DNA of 64,000 nucleotides from Salinivenus lutea (GCA_002894685.1 NCRC01000010.1:1-64000); one strand, 5' to 3'; counted from the first letter of the stretch, positions 8,661 to 18,607 are shown. Translations and numbers: made by a program. The notes: a model not told the origin generated them from the sequence alone.

Positions 8661-10613
8661 CTAGTCGCGTCCGGCCGACGAGGTGGGGGGCGCGGCGCCC
8701 ACGGAGTCCGTGCGTGCGCCGGCGTCGGTCCGCAGCGGATCCGCCGACGGCGCCTGAGAGGGCGGCTCGGTGACCGACGAGTCCGACGGCGCCCCGAAGC
8801 CCTTGGGCGGGGCGCTCCGGACCGAGTCGCGCAACTGGGTTTTCCAGTAGCGACGCTCCCAGGTGTCGGCAATGGAGCCGGTGAGGTACTTCTCGGCCAT
8901 CAGGCTGGCGATGGGGGCCGCGGCGGTGGCGCCGTACCCGGCGTTTTCGACCGCGACCGCAATGGCGATTTCCGGGTCGTCGTAGGGGGCGAACATGATG
9001 AAGAGGGAATGGTCCTCGCCGTGCGGGTTTTGGGCCGTGCCCGTCTTGCCGGCGCTGGGGATGTTCGGGATTTGCACCCACTGGCCCGTGCCGTCCGTCA
9101 TCACGCGGTGCATGCCTTCGCGGACCGTCTCGAAGTAGGACGAGTCGATGGGGATGGACTCCGCGGGCGGAAGGTCCGGGCGGCGCACCTCGCCGGTGCG
9201 GGGATGCACCATCTTCCGTACGAAATGGGGCGAGGGGAGCGTGCCCTTGTTGGCGAGCGCGGCGGTGTAGCGGGCCAGCTGGAGCGGAGTGACCGACATG
9301 TCGCCCTGCCCGATGCCCAGGTTAATCGTGTATCCGTCGGTCCAGCGGCCGTACATGCGGTCGTAGTAGGAGGAGTCGGGAATGAGGCCCGAGGCCTGTT
9401 CGCCGATGTCGAGCGGGATCTCCTGCCCAAACCCAAATTCCCGGGCCCAGTCGTGCCACGTCTTCAGCTCCATCCGGTCCATGAGCTGGTAGAAGAAGGT
9501 GTTGCACGACACCTCCAGGGCCTTCTCGACCGTAATTCGCCCCTCGTCCTTCATCTGGTGATTCTTGAAGGCCCGCCGACCAATGCGGTAGGTGGGCGGG
9601 CAATCGAGCCGCTGGTTTTCCGTGATGAGTCCCTCCTCCAGCGCCACGAGGGACATGAACGGCTTCCAGGTCGAGCCGGGAGGGAAGCCGCTCCGCACGG
9701 CGCGGTTGAAGAGCGGGTCGGTGGGGTCGGTGCGGAGGCTGTCCCACACGGGCCTGCTCACCGACCGGCTGAAGATCGACGGGTCGAACGACGGCTCGCT
9801 GACAAAGGACAGGATCTCGCCATTATCGGGGTCGAGGGCCACGGCGGCGCCCCGCTTGCCCACGAAGAGCGATTCGGCCAGGGCCTGCACCTCGTGGTCG
9901 AGGGCCAGGTGGAGGTCGTAGCCGCCCTCCGGCGGCTCGTCGTTCTTGCCGTTTCGGTACGGTTTGATCTCCGAGCCGCGTACGTTTACCAGCACGAACT
10001 CACTGCCCCGCTTCCCTCGCAGGACCGATTCGTACGCCTTTTCCAGCCCCGTCTTTCCGATGAAGTCGCCGGCCCGGTAGCCGTCGTCGCGCTTCTGGGC
10101 GAGGGCCTGGTTGCTGATCTCGCGGACGTATCCCAGGGCGTGGGCGGAGCGGGCCGCCGTATGGTAGCGCCGTCGCAATTCGATCTCGTGAGAGACGCCC
10201 GGCAGTTCGTAGAGGTGCTCCTGCACGCGACTGAACGTGTCGAACGACACCTTGCGGAAGGAGCGGCTGGGGCGAAACGGATTCCACGCCCGGGCCGCCT
10301 CCAGCTTGCGGGTCACCGTCGAGTCGGCCACGCCCATCAGGTCGGCCAGCAGCCCCGTCTTCGACCGGTCGAAGTAGCGGGGCGTGAGCATGATCGTGTA
10401 GGTGGGCTGGTTGTCCACCAGCAGCGTGCTGTCCCGATCGTAGATGGCGCCCCGGGCCGGCTCGACGGGCCGTTCCCGCACGGCGTTGCCGGCCGCGCCG
10501 CCGTCGCCCGCCCCGTTGAAGAGCTGAATCTGGGCCAGGCGTCCCCCCAGAATGAGGAAGAGGATCACCACGACGGCGGCGTAGATCCGCACGCGGACTT
10601 CGTACTCGTCCAT
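8661..10613 (-). CDS. mrdA: Penicillin-binding protein 2 (elongation transpeptidase)
   Basis: 650 aa class B PBP. One N-terminal transmembrane helix spans residues 10-24. A pedestal domain follows (RGAIYDRDSTLL near 54), then the transpeptidase domain with all three active-site motifs: SxxK at 314-317 (STWK), SxN at 369-371 (SCN) and KTG at 523-525. It cross-links side-wall peptidoglycan with RodA, encoded 15 bp downstream. The C-terminal ~60 residues are a Ser/Pro/Asp-rich tail of low complexity. A 376-bp gap separates it from the divergent gene upstream. Confidence 0.95.
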   Translation of the reverse strand: MDEYEVRVRIYAAVVVILFLILGGRLAQIQLFNGAGDGGAAGNAVRERPVEPARGAIYDRDSTLLVDNQPTYTIMLTPRYFDRSKTGLLADLMGVADSTVTRKLEAARAWNPFRPSRSFRKVSFDTFSRVQEHLYELPGVSHEIELRRRYHTAARSAHALGYVREISNQALAQKRDDGYRAGDFIGKTGLEKAYESVLRGKRGSEFVLVNVRGSEIKPYRNGKNDEPPEGGYDLHLALDHEVQALAESLFVGKRGAAVALDPDNGEILSFVSEPSFDPSIFSRSVSRPVWDSLRTDPTDPLFNRAVRSGFPPGSTWKPFMSLVALEEGLITENQRLDCPPTYRIGRRAFKNHQMKDEGRITVEKALEVSCNTFFYQLMDRMELKTWHDWAREFGFGQEIPLDIGEQASGLIPDSSYYDRMYGRWTDGYTINLGIGQGDMSVTPLQLARYTAALANKGTLPSPHFVRKMVHPRTGEVRRPDLPPAESIPIDSSYFETVREGMHRVMTDGTGQWVQIPNIPSAGKTGTAQNPHGEDHSLFIMFAPYDDPEIAIAVAVENAGYGATAAAPIASLMAEKYLTGSIADTWERRYWKTQLRDSVRSAPPKGFGAPSDSSVTEPPSQAPSADPLRTDAGARTDSVGAAPPTSSAGRD

Positions 10614-10989
10614 GAGGGCCGGGCGGTGGGAAAGCGTCGGAGAACACGCGAGTGGGAACGGGACCCCCGTTCAAAACACATCTGTTAAATAGATGGAGAC
10701 GGGTCGGGTTGCACCCGCTGGGGCCCGTGGCCCCCCGGAGAACCAGGCGTCCGGCTGCGGGGGCGGACGGCCCCCGGCATTCTGGATGCGGGCTGGACCA
10801 TCCGCCTAAAGGGCGAGTTAAATGACGGCACGTGTCTCGCAGGCCCGACCCAACGCATCGGACCGCGCGTCGGCAGAGGAAGCGCGTTCTGCTTTTTTCT
10901 GTAACGTCTAAACCTTTTTCGGGACAGACTGATACGTTCGTCCCGTTACATGTAGGCTTCGTTAAGGCCCATCGACTCTCCGCTTCGAT
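10614..10989. other. Divergent intergenic region
   Basis: 376 bp between PBP2 (leftward) and the peptidase-propeller gene (rightward), so promoters for both should lie here. Seen: GTAACG near 10901 and CGTTAC near 10945 as a spaced inverted pair, and GGGAC...GTCCC (10921-10944) between them. No open frame worth calling. Confidence 0.4.
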
Positions 10990-13900
10990 ATGCGACGACT
11001 CGCTCTTTCCCTTCTGCTGGTTCTCGGGGGTGCCTTGGCTGGCGGGGCGTTGCCGGCCACGGCCCAGTACTTTGGGCAGAACAAGGTCCAGTACCAGGAC
11101 TTCGATTTCCAGCAGTTCCAGACGGACAACTTTGAAATCTACTTCTACCCGGAGGAGCAGAAGGCGGTAACGGATGCGGGGCGGATGGCCGAGCGGTGGT
11201 ACCAGCGCCACTCGCGCACCTTCCTCCGCGAGTTCGAGCAGCGCAAGCCGCTGATCTTCTACGCCAACGACACCGACTTCCAGCAGACGAACGTAATCCA
11301 GGGGCAGATTGGGCAGGGCACCGGCGGGGTGACGGAAAGCCTGAAGGAGCGGGTGGTGATGCCCCTAACCGGAAGCTACAAGGAGACGGACCATGTGCTG
11401 GGGCACGAGCTGGTCCACTCCTTTCAGTACGACATCGCGCTGCGGCGGGACAACGAGGGCTTTTCGCTGCGCAACATGCCGCTCTGGTTCGTTGAGGGCA
11501 TGGCCGAGTACCTCTCCGTGGGGCGCCAGGATTCGCACACGGCCATGTGGCTGCGCGACGCGGCCCTGCGCGATGACCTGCCGACCGTTCGGCAGATGAC
11601 GCGGGACATGCAAAGCTACTTTCCCTACCGCTACGGCCAGGCCTACATGGCGTACATCGGCGGGAAGTACGGCGACGCGGCCGTCACGGACCTGTACAAG
11701 ATGAGCGGGCGGGTGGGGGTCGATTCGGCCTTCGTCTACACGCTCGGCATCTCGACCGACTCGCTTTCGGCGGAGTGGAAGCAGGCGGTGCGCGATTCGT
11801 ACCTCCCGCACACAAAGGGGCGCACGCCGGTCGACTCGGTGGGAACGCCGGTTCTGGGCACGCCCGGGGCGGATCGGCAGCTCAACATTTCCCCGAGCGT
11901 AAGCCCGGACGGGCGCTACGTGGCGGCCATCTCGCGCCAGAATATTTTCACGACGAACCTCTTCGTGGCCGACGCGGAAACCGGGGAGATCGTTCAGGAG
12001 CTGGAGGGGACCCGAAGCAACCCGCACTTCGATGCGCTCCGGTTCATCAATTCGGCCGGGGCGTGGTCGCCCGACGGTCGCCGGTTTGCGTTCGTCACCT
12101 TTGCGAAGGGCACCAACGAGATCAACACGTTTAACGTGCAGACGGGCGAGGTGACGCAGCGCACGGTGGTGAAGGAGGTGGGCGCCATTCAGAATCTCGC
12201 CTGGTCCCCGGACGGGACGTCCATCGCGTTCACGGGCATCGACGGGGGGCTGAGCGACCTGTACGTCTACAATCTGGAGAAGCAGTCTGTCCGCCAGCTC
12301 ACGAACGACCGCTACGCGGCGCTCCAGCCCACGTGGTCGCCGGACGGGGAGACGCTGGCCTTCACGACCGACCGCGGTCCCGACGGCACGAATTTCGAGA
12401 CCCTGAAGTATGGCGACTATCGGCTCGGGCTGATCGACGTGGCCTCGCGCGACATTGAGATTGTCCGCCCCTTCCAGAAGGGGATGCAGCACAACCCACA
12501 GTTCTCGCCCGACGGGCAAAGCCTCTACTTCATTGCGGACCAGGATGGGTTCAAGGATGTCTACCGCTACAACCTCGAGACGGAGGCGCTGTACCGGGTC
12601 ACGAAGGTGCAGACCGGGGTGAGCGGAATCACGGCCACGTCCCCCGCCATGTCGGTGGCGCGCCGAAGTGGACGCATGATGTTCTCGGTCTTCTCGAATG
12701 GCGGGTATTCGGTGGTGGCCCTTTCCGAGGACGAGACGGAAGGTACGCAGATTCGCCCCGGCACAACGCCCACGGCCGACACCACCGACACGGACTCGCT
12801 CTCCGCGGATACGCTCGGCACGGCGGGCACGCTGCCCCCCTCCGAAACGAGCGGCATTGTGAGCGACTACCTGACCGACTACCAAACGGGGCTTCCGGAG
12901 ATAGAGTCCGTCGATTCCCGAACGGCGAGCAACCGGCTCCACCTCGACTACGTGGCCCCGCCGTCGGTGGGGACCTCGTTCGGCGGGCCGTTTGGCACGC
13001 AGGTGCAGGGCGGGGTCGGGTTTTTCTTCAGCGACATGCTGGGCAACCAGAACCTGAGCGTGTTCGTCCAGGCGAACGGCACGCTGCGTGATGTCGGCGG
13101 GGGCGCGTTCTACACCAATCGCGACAACCGCCTGAACTACGGGGTGGGCGTCTCGCACATCCCGTCCCGGTACGGCCAGATTGGGCTGGCCTCGGGGGGG
13201 CGTGAGATCGTCCAGTTCGTGCAGCGCATCTACCGGACGCAGGTAAGCACGCAGGTGAGCTACCCGCTCTCGCAGACCAATCGGTTTGAGCTGAGCCTCG
13301 GCGGCACCCGCTACGGCTTCGATACGACGGTGCGACGGATTGACCGCGTGACGGGCCAAATCCAGGAAAGCCGACAGACCTCGGACCCGCTCTATCTGGC
13401 CCAGGTGGGCTTGGCCTACGTCGGGGACTTCTCCAGCTCGGGGCTTACCTCGCCCCTCCAGGGCGGCCGCTATCGGTTCCAGGTGACGCCCCAGTTCGGC
13501 TCGCGCAACTTCGTGTCGGTCCTGGCGGACTGGCGCCGCTACTTCTACCGCGAGCCGTTCACGTTTGCCGTGCGCGGGCTGCACCAGGGCAACTACGGGG
13601 CCAATGCGGAGGGCGGTCTGGTCGGGGGCGGAGACCTGCGGGGCCAGTTCGAGAATCTGATCGTGCGTGAGACGCTCGGCGATCCCTACAACACGGGCTT
13701 CGTTCGCGGGTACAGCTTCAGCTCCTTCTTCGATCAGCCGGCCTGTCGCACGGGCGCCGGGGAGTGTGGCATTGAGTACCTCTACGGCACGCGCATGGCC
13801 ATGGCGAGCGCAGAGGTTCGGGTGCCGCTGCTCGGGCCCGAGGTGATCGGGCTTTCGACCTTCGAGTACGTGCCCGTCGACCTTGTCCTGTTCGGCGATG

Positions 13901-14130
13901 CGGGCGTGGCGTGGACGAGCGAGGACTTCGACGACTTGACCCTTCGCACCTCGGTGCCGGAGAGCCAGGGCGTGGCCTCGGGGCTGGTGACGGCCGAGCC
14001 CGTGACCAGTGCGGGCCTCTCGGCCCGCGTCAACCTGCTGGGGGCCATCGTCTTCGAGATGTTCTACGCCCGCACCTTCCAGCGCGACAAGCCGTGGGAC
14101 TTTGGGCTCATTCTGCGGCCGGGCTGGTAG
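10990..14130 (+). CDS. Outer-membrane protein: gluzincin-like peptidase, PD40 beta-propeller and BamA-like barrel
   Basis: 1046 aa with a clean signal peptide (cleavage near PATAQ). Residues ~40-260 form a peptidase-MA-like domain with zinc motif HELVH at 139-143 and the expected third-ligand helix WFVEGMAEY at 167-174. Residues ~295-560 carry at least five PD40/TolB-type blade motifs (SPDGRYVAA, SPDGRRFAF, SPDGTSIAF, SPDGETLAF, SPDGQSLYF). A Thr/Asp-rich linker follows. The last ~390 residues look like a surface-antigen barrel, ending in the typical outer-membrane C-terminal aromatic (LRPGW). Substrate unknown. Its 3' end overlaps the convergent phzF-like gene by 23 bp. Confidence 0.8.
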   Translation: MRRLALSLLLVLGGALAGGALPATAQYFGQNKVQYQDFDFQQFQTDNFEIYFYPEEQKAVTDAGRMAERWYQRHSRTFLREFEQRKPLIFYANDTDFQQTNVIQGQIGQGTGGVTESLKERVVMPLTGSYKETDHVLGHELVHSFQYDIALRRDNEGFSLRNMPLWFVEGMAEYLSVGRQDSHTAMWLRDAALRDDLPTVRQMTRDMQSYFPYRYGQAYMAYIGGKYGDAAVTDLYKMSGRVGVDSAFVYTLGISTDSLSAEWKQAVRDSYLPHTKGRTPVDSVGTPVLGTPGADRQLNISPSVSPDGRYVAAISRQNIFTTNLFVADAETGEIVQELEGTRSNPHFDALRFINSAGAWSPDGRRFAFVTFAKGTNEINTFNVQTGEVTQRTVVKEVGAIQNLAWSPDGTSIAFTGIDGGLSDLYVYNLEKQSVRQLTNDRYAALQPTWSPDGETLAFTTDRGPDGTNFETLKYGDYRLGLIDVASRDIEIVRPFQKGMQHNPQFSPDGQSLYFIADQDGFKDVYRYNLETEALYRVTKVQTGVSGITATSPAMSVARRSGRMMFSVFSNGGYSVVALSEDETEGTQIRPGTTPTADTTDTDSLSADTLGTAGTLPPSETSGIVSDYLTDYQTGLPEIESVDSRTASNRLHLDYVAPPSVGTSFGGPFGTQVQGGVGFFFSDMLGNQNLSVFVQANGTLRDVGGGAFYTNRDNRLNYGVGVSHIPSRYGQIGLASGGREIVQFVQRIYRTQVSTQVSYPLSQTNRFELSLGGTRYGFDTTVRRIDRVTGQIQESRQTSDPLYLAQVGLAYVGDFSSSGLTSPLQGGRYRFQVTPQFGSRNFVSVLADWRRYFYREPFTFAVRGLHQGNYGANAEGGLVGGGDLRGQFENLIVRETLGDPYNTGFVRGYSFSSFFDQPACRTGAGECGIEYLYGTRMAMASAEVRVPLLGPEVIGLSTFEYVPVDLVLFGDAGVAWTSEDFDDLTLRTSVPESQGVASGLVTAEPVTSAGLSARVNLLGAIVFEMFYARTFQRDKPWDFGLILRPGW

Positions 14131-14950
14131 ACGCGGCGGGGGCGGCGCTGAGGCGGCCCCGGACGACGGTAACGGCCTGGCCGCCCAGGTCAATCCGGTC
14201 GGCGTCGGGGGCAGTCAGGCGCACCCGGACGGTGCCGCCCCGCGGGGACACCTGGTGGCCGATGAGCTCCGTCCGGCCCGTCTCGTGGGCCCAGTACGGC
14301 CCCAGCGCGCAGTGGGCCGAGCCCGTGACCGGGTCTTCGGGGACGCCCACGCTCGGGGCAAAGAAGCGCGACACAAAGTCCGCCTCGTCCGTGTCGGCCG
14401 GGGCCGTGACAATGACGCCGCGTGCGTCAAGGGTGCCGAGGCGAGCCATCCGGGGCGAGAGGGAGCGCACCGCCTCCGCGGCCTCGAGGCGCACGAGATA
14501 GTCGCGTCCCGTGTGCCCGACGTACGATGGCGCGGCCCCTCCAAGCCCGTTCAGCAGCGAACTCGGCGTCGCGTCAACCGGCGACGGCGGATCGGTCGGG
14601 AAGTCAAGCGTAATCCACCCGTCGGTCCGGGTGGCCGTGAGCGTGCCGCTTGCCGTCTCGAACTGAAGGGGGCGGTCCGGGTCGCTGCCCTCCTCCGTCC
14701 ATAGCACGTGGGCGCTCGCCAGGGTGGCGTGCCCGCAGAGGCTCACCTCGTCGGTGGGCGTAAACCACCGCAACTGGTAGCGATCGTCGGACAGCGGGCG
14801 CAGGAAGGCCGTCTCCGACAGGTTCATCTCGGCGGCCACGTCCTGCATCCAGGCGTCCGGACGCTGAGACGACAGGAGGCACACGGCGGCGGGGTTCCCT
14901 GCAAAGGCGGTCTCCGTAAACGCGTCGACCTGGTAGAGCGGAAGCGACAT
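14108..14950 (-). CDS. PhzF-family isomerase/epimerase-like protein
   Basis: 280 aa from ATG 14950 (MSLPLYQVDAF). The open frame runs much further upstream, but that part lies over pyrD and has no homology features. Family motifs: YQVDAFTETAFAGNPAAVCLL at the start, EMNLSETAFL, WFTPTDEVSLCGHATLASA, and near the end GVPEDPVTGSAHCALGPYW. PhzF proteins fold like diaminopimelate epimerase and catalyse proton shifts; the conserved Glu in NLSETAF is the expected catalytic residue. The true substrate of this branch is generally unknown. It overlaps the preceding gene tail to tail by 23 bp. Confidence 0.85.
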   Translation of the reverse strand: MSLPLYQVDAFTETAFAGNPAAVCLLSSQRPDAWMQDVAAEMNLSETAFLRPLSDDRYQLRWFTPTDEVSLCGHATLASAHVLWTEEGSDPDRPLQFETASGTLTATRTDGWITLDFPTDPPSPVDATPSSLLNGLGGAAPSYVGHTGRDYLVRLEAAEAVRSLSPRMARLGTLDARGVIVTAPADTDEADFVSRFFAPSVGVPEDPVTGSAHCALGPYWAHETGRTELIGHQVSPRGGTVRVRLTAPDADRIDLGGQAVTVVRGRLSAAPAASTSPAAE

Positions 14951-15088
14951 GGAGGAGAAGGGTTGCTGAGCGAGAGCACGTAGAAGGCAGGAGCGGAAAC
15001 GATTGCCCCCGCCTTCGGGTCCAATCGGGGAGTCGCACGCGGGTGTCCCTTCGGAGGGCGCCTCTCTTCGACCGAATGTGGAGCCGCA

Positions 15089-16198
15089 ATGTACCGTACG
15101 CTTCGCCCTCTCCTGTTTCGACTTGACGCGGAGCGGGCCCATGCACTGAGCCTTCAGGCCGCCGCGCTCTTGCAGCGCGTGGCGCCATCGCTCGTCGAAT
15201 CGCGGTACGACTACGAGGACGAGCGCCTCAAGACGCGTCTCTGGGGCGAAACCTTTCCCAACCCGGTCGGGCTCGCCGCGGGGGCCGACAAAAATGCCAC
15301 GCTCGTGCCGTTCTGGGAGGCCGTCGGCTTTGGGTTCGTGGAGGTCGGCTCCGTCACGGCCCGGCCCTCGGACGGCAACCCAAAGCCGCGGGCCTTTCGG
15401 CTTCCGGAGGACGAGGCGCTCATCAACCGCATGGGGCTCAACAACGACGGGGCTGAGGTCGTGGCCGATCGGCTGGAGGCGGGGCGGGGCAATCGCTCGC
15501 GCCCCCTGGGAATCAACCTGGCCAAAACCCACGACCCCGACATCCTGGGAGACGCGGCGCTGGCCGATTTCCGCGAGAGCTTCCAACAGCTCGTGTCGGA
15601 GGCCCAGTACGTGACCCTCAACGTCTCGTGCCCGAACACCGCCGACGGCACCACCTTCGAGGCCCCCGCCGCGCTCGACGACCTGCTCGGGGTCATCGCG
15701 GAGGAGCAGCGGGCGCCCGGCCTCGAAACGCCCGTCCTCATCAAGCTGAGCCCCCCGATGAGCGACCGTGTGCTGTTCGACACGCGCCTCGACGATATCG
15801 TGGCGGTGGCGCAGGAGCACGAGGTGGACGGCTTCGTGGCGTGCAATACGGCGTCGGACCGGGCGCACCTGCAGGCCTCGGCGGAGCGGCTGGCCGCCAT
15901 CGGGGAGGGCGGCGTGAGCGGCCCGCCGCTGGCGGACCGGGCCACCGGCCTGGTTCGCTACCTCTACCGCGCGACGGACGGCGAGGTGCCCATCGTCGGG
16001 GTCGGGGGCGTGCGGGATGCGGGGTCGGCCTACGAGAAGATTCAGGCCGGCGCGTCGCTCGTCCAGCTCTACACCGCCCTCGTGTACGAAGGCCCCTCCC
16101 TCGTCCGGCGCATCAAGGAGGGATTGGTCGACCGCCTCCGCGAGGACGGGCACGTATCGATTGCGGACGCGGTTGGGACGAAGGCGGCCCCGTCCTAA
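15089..16198 (+). CDS. pyrD: Dihydroorotate dehydrogenase, quinone-dependent (class 2)
   Basis: 369 aa. Oxidises dihydroorotate to orotate in pyrimidine synthesis, passing electrons to quinone. The N-terminal membrane-associating helix pair (LRPLLFRLDAERAHALSLQ) marks class 2. FMN-barrel motifs follow: GLAAGADKN, EVGSVTARP, then NRMGLNNDG. The class 2 catalytic-Ser loop is LNVSCPNT, and the C-terminal phosphate-binding part is IVGVGGVRDAGSAYEKI. Standalone, with 96 bp to the next gene on the same strand. Confidence 0.95.
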   Translation: MYRTLRPLLFRLDAERAHALSLQAAALLQRVAPSLVESRYDYEDERLKTRLWGETFPNPVGLAAGADKNATLVPFWEAVGFGFVEVGSVTARPSDGNPKPRAFRLPEDEALINRMGLNNDGAEVVADRLEAGRGNRSRPLGINLAKTHDPDILGDAALADFRESFQQLVSEAQYVTLNVSCPNTADGTTFEAPAALDDLLGVIAEEQRAPGLETPVLIKLSPPMSDRVLFDTRLDDIVAVAQEHEVDGFVACNTASDRAHLQASAERLAAIGEGGVSGPPLADRATGLVRYLYRATDGEVPIVGVGGVRDAGSAYEKIQAGASLVQLYTALVYEGPSLVRRIKEGLVDRLREDGHVSIADAVGTKAAPS

Positions 16199-16294
16199 AT
16201 CGGGCGCACGGGGCGGCGCCCAGAAACAGCGAAGGGCCTCGCCTGTAGGCGCTGTCTGTGCGTACTGTCCCGCTTCTCGTCGCTTCGCCTCCCC

Positions 16295-18184
16295 ATGCCC
16301 GCTCAGGTCGAGTTCGACACCGTGACCCAGCTTATCCGTCGCCTCTGGAAGCGCTACCGGGGGCGGGAGCGCACGGTGCTTCGCCACAAGCCGGACGACG
16401 AGTGGATTGACATCTCCTGGGAGGAGCTGGAGGCCCGGGTGCAGTCCCTGGCGGGGGCGCTTCACGAGCAGGGCGTGCGCCCGGGCGACCGGGTGGCCCT
16501 CCTCTCCGAAAACCGCCCGGAGTGGGCCATCACCGACCTCGCCACGCAGCTCCTCGGCGGCGTCAACGTGTCGGTGTACACCTCGCTCCCGCCCGCCAAG
16601 GTCGGGTACATTCTTCGCGACAGTGGGGCGGAGGTGTGTGTCGTCTCCGTTCCCGTCCAGCGAAAAAAGATTGAGGCGATCCTGGACGAGTGCCCGGCGC
16701 TGGAGACGGTGATCGTGATGGACGAGATGCCGGACGACCCGCCCGCCGCCCTCATGCGCTGGGACGATGTGCTGGAGCGGGGCGCCGCCTACTGGTCGCA
16801 GCACGAAGACGACCTCAATGCCCTGGCGGCCGATGTCGAGCCCGAGGACCCGAGTGCCCTCATCTACACCAGCGGCACCACCGGCGAGCCGAAGGGCGTC
16901 ATCCTTACACACCGCAACTTCTGCTCGAACGTGAAGGCGGCGCTCCAGCGCGTGCCCTTCGGGGAGAACGATCACCACCTCTCGTTTCTCCCGCTCTCGC
17001 ATGCGTTCGAGCGCACGGCGGGCCACACCGCCATCCTGGCCGCAGGGGCCACCATTAGCTACGCCGAGAGCGTGGAGGCGGTGAGCCAAAACCTGCAAGA
17101 GGTGCAGCCGACGGTCATGATCTCGGTGCCGCGCATGTTCGAAAAGGTCTACACCCGCGTCACGAAGCAGGCGGAGGAGGGCGGCGCCCTGAAGCAGAAG
17201 GTCTTTGAGTGGGCGGTGCGGGCGGGCGAGAAGCACGCCGCGGCCGAGCAGGCGGGCGGGGCGGGGCCGTGGCTAAAGGCCCAGAAGGCCCTGGCCCACC
17301 GGCTCGTCTTTTCCACGCTCCACGAAAAGCTGGGGGGCAACCTCAAGTTTGCCGTGAGCGGCGGCGCGGCCCTTCCCAAGGACATCGGCACGTTCTTCCA
17401 GGCCGCCGGGGTGACCATCATCGAGGGCTACGGCCTCACCGAGACCGCCCCCGTCATGACCGTCAACCCCATGGACGCCCCGCGCTACGGCACTGTCGGC
17501 CACGTCCTGCCGGGCGTGTCGGTGGCGATCCAGTCGCTGGAGGACGAGTCGATTCTCGGCACCGTGAGTGGGAACGACTACCCCACGAGCACGACCACCG
17601 CCGAGGGCGAGATCCTCGTCAAGGGCCCCAACGTGATGAAGGGGTACTGGCAGCGCCCCGAGGAGACCCGCGCGGCCTTCGACCCCAAGGGGTGGTACCA
17701 CACCGGCGACGTGGGGCAGTTTACGGACGGGTACCTCCAGATCACCGACCGCATCAAGCACATGATCGTCTCGCGCGGCGGCAAAAACATCTACCCCGGC
17801 CCCCTCGAGGAGGCGTTCAAAACGAAGGGGTGGATCGACCAGATCGTCGTGCTGGGGGAGGATCGGCCCTTCCTCACGGCCCTGGTGGTGCCCGACTTCG
17901 AGTCGCTCCGCATGTGGGCGCGGGACCGGGACGTGGACGAGGGGCGGTACAGCGACGCCGAACTCATCGAGCACGAGGAGGTGCAGGGCCTCTTCGACCG
18001 GGCGTTCACGGAGTTCAACCGCGAGGCGGCCGCCCACGAGAAAGTTCGCAACTTTCGCCTCCTGGCCGAGCCGTTTACCGTGGAGGACGGGACGCTCACG
18101 CCCACCCTCAAGCTGCGACGCAGCGTCATCGCTGAGCGGTACGCCGATCGCATCGATGGGATGTACGAGGAGTTTGGGCAGTAA
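16295..18184 (+). CDS. Long-chain acyl-CoA synthetase (AMP-forming)
   Basis: 629 aa, starting MPAQVEFDTVTQLI. Activates fatty acids to acyl-CoA via acyl-adenylate. ANL-superfamily motifs: the P-loop-like LIYTSGTTGEPKGV near residue 190, EGYGLTETAPV near 375, WYHTGDVGQF with DRIKHMIVSRGGKNIYP near 470-505. The tail ends LTPTLKLRRSVI, where the Lys following TPT/L is the usual catalytic C-terminal-domain residue. Length and insertions match the FadD/ACSL 'AMP-dependent synthetase' type rather than short acetate or luciferase forms. No beta-oxidation genes adjoin it. Confidence 0.9.
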   Translation: MPAQVEFDTVTQLIRRLWKRYRGRERTVLRHKPDDEWIDISWEELEARVQSLAGALHEQGVRPGDRVALLSENRPEWAITDLATQLLGGVNVSVYTSLPPAKVGYILRDSGAEVCVVSVPVQRKKIEAILDECPALETVIVMDEMPDDPPAALMRWDDVLERGAAYWSQHEDDLNALAADVEPEDPSALIYTSGTTGEPKGVILTHRNFCSNVKAALQRVPFGENDHHLSFLPLSHAFERTAGHTAILAAGATISYAESVEAVSQNLQEVQPTVMISVPRMFEKVYTRVTKQAEEGGALKQKVFEWAVRAGEKHAAAEQAGGAGPWLKAQKALAHRLVFSTLHEKLGGNLKFAVSGGAALPKDIGTFFQAAGVTIIEGYGLTETAPVMTVNPMDAPRYGTVGHVLPGVSVAIQSLEDESILGTVSGNDYPTSTTTAEGEILVKGPNVMKGYWQRPEETRAAFDPKGWYHTGDVGQFTDGYLQITDRIKHMIVSRGGKNIYPGPLEEAFKTKGWIDQIVVLGEDRPFLTALVVPDFESLRMWARDRDVDEGRYSDAELIEHEEVQGLFDRAFTEFNREAAAHEKVRNFRLLAEPFTVEDGTLTPTLKLRRSVIAERYADRIDGMYEEFGQ

Positions 18185-18316
18185 GGCAGCGGGCGCTCCG
18201 TCGGGGGAGGGGACGCGGCGAAATCTTATGGAGAAGCATTGAACCCTGTGAGGGGAGCGGGGAGGAGTCGGATCCCAGCCAAGCGGCGACCTTATAAGCA
18301 CAGCACATTTTGAACG

Positions 18317-18390
<74 letters not shown>

Positions 18391-18395
18391 CTTGT

Positions 18396-18432
18396 CAAGA
18401 GCGGTCGTCACGGTTGGTGGCGACCGCTCTTG
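18396..18432 (+). terminator. Hairpin after tRNA-Pro
   Basis: Perfect 12-bp stem, CAAGAGCGGTCG (18396-18407) with its complement at 18421-18432, 13-nt loop, starting 5 bp after the tRNA. There is no clear U tract, so it may be a processing or weak termination structure. Confidence 0.6.
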
Positions 18433-18485
18433 CTATGTGTTGCCCTGAGCCGGATGCGCAGACGCAGATATACCTCTCCATCCCA

Positions 18486-18499
18486 CCAGTCGTTACGTT
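18486..18499 (+). promoter_or_regulatory. Copy of AGTYGTTACGYT motif
   Basis: CCAGTCGTTACGTT, lying between the two hairpins that follow tRNA-Pro. Matches the intergenic copies at 1671 (reverse), 32165 and 33038. Function unknown. Confidence 0.3.
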
Positions 18500-18574
18500 A
18501 TTCTCTTGTTTTCGTAAAGCGTCCCTGGGAGGTTGATTTCTTATACTGGTAATCCCGGTAGATAAGAAAAGAAA

Positions 18575-18607
18575 CTCCCGTCCAGAGCGCCCGGCGGGAG
18601 CTTTTTT
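18575..18607 (+). terminator. Hairpin with T tract
   Basis: CTCCCG (18575-18580) pairs with CGGGAG (18595-18600), followed by CTTTTTTG. This looks like a terminator, yet no coding gene ends just upstream. It may end a short transcript starting in 18436-18560. The rest of 18391-18898 shows no gene. Confidence 0.55.

Noticed and set aside
7317-10688. 1123-aa plus-strand open frame
   Set aside because: It lies opposite rodA and PBP2, whose motifs are complete. The frame is stop-free only because of high GC and has low-complexity Arg/Gly/Glu composition.
11365-14193. 942-aa minus-strand open frame
   Set aside because: Shadow of the peptidase-propeller-barrel gene, with no domain or start signal.
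14951-17236. Upstream extension of the phzF-like frame
   Set aside because: Antisense to pyrD and the acyl-CoA synthetase gene; the family start is at 14950.
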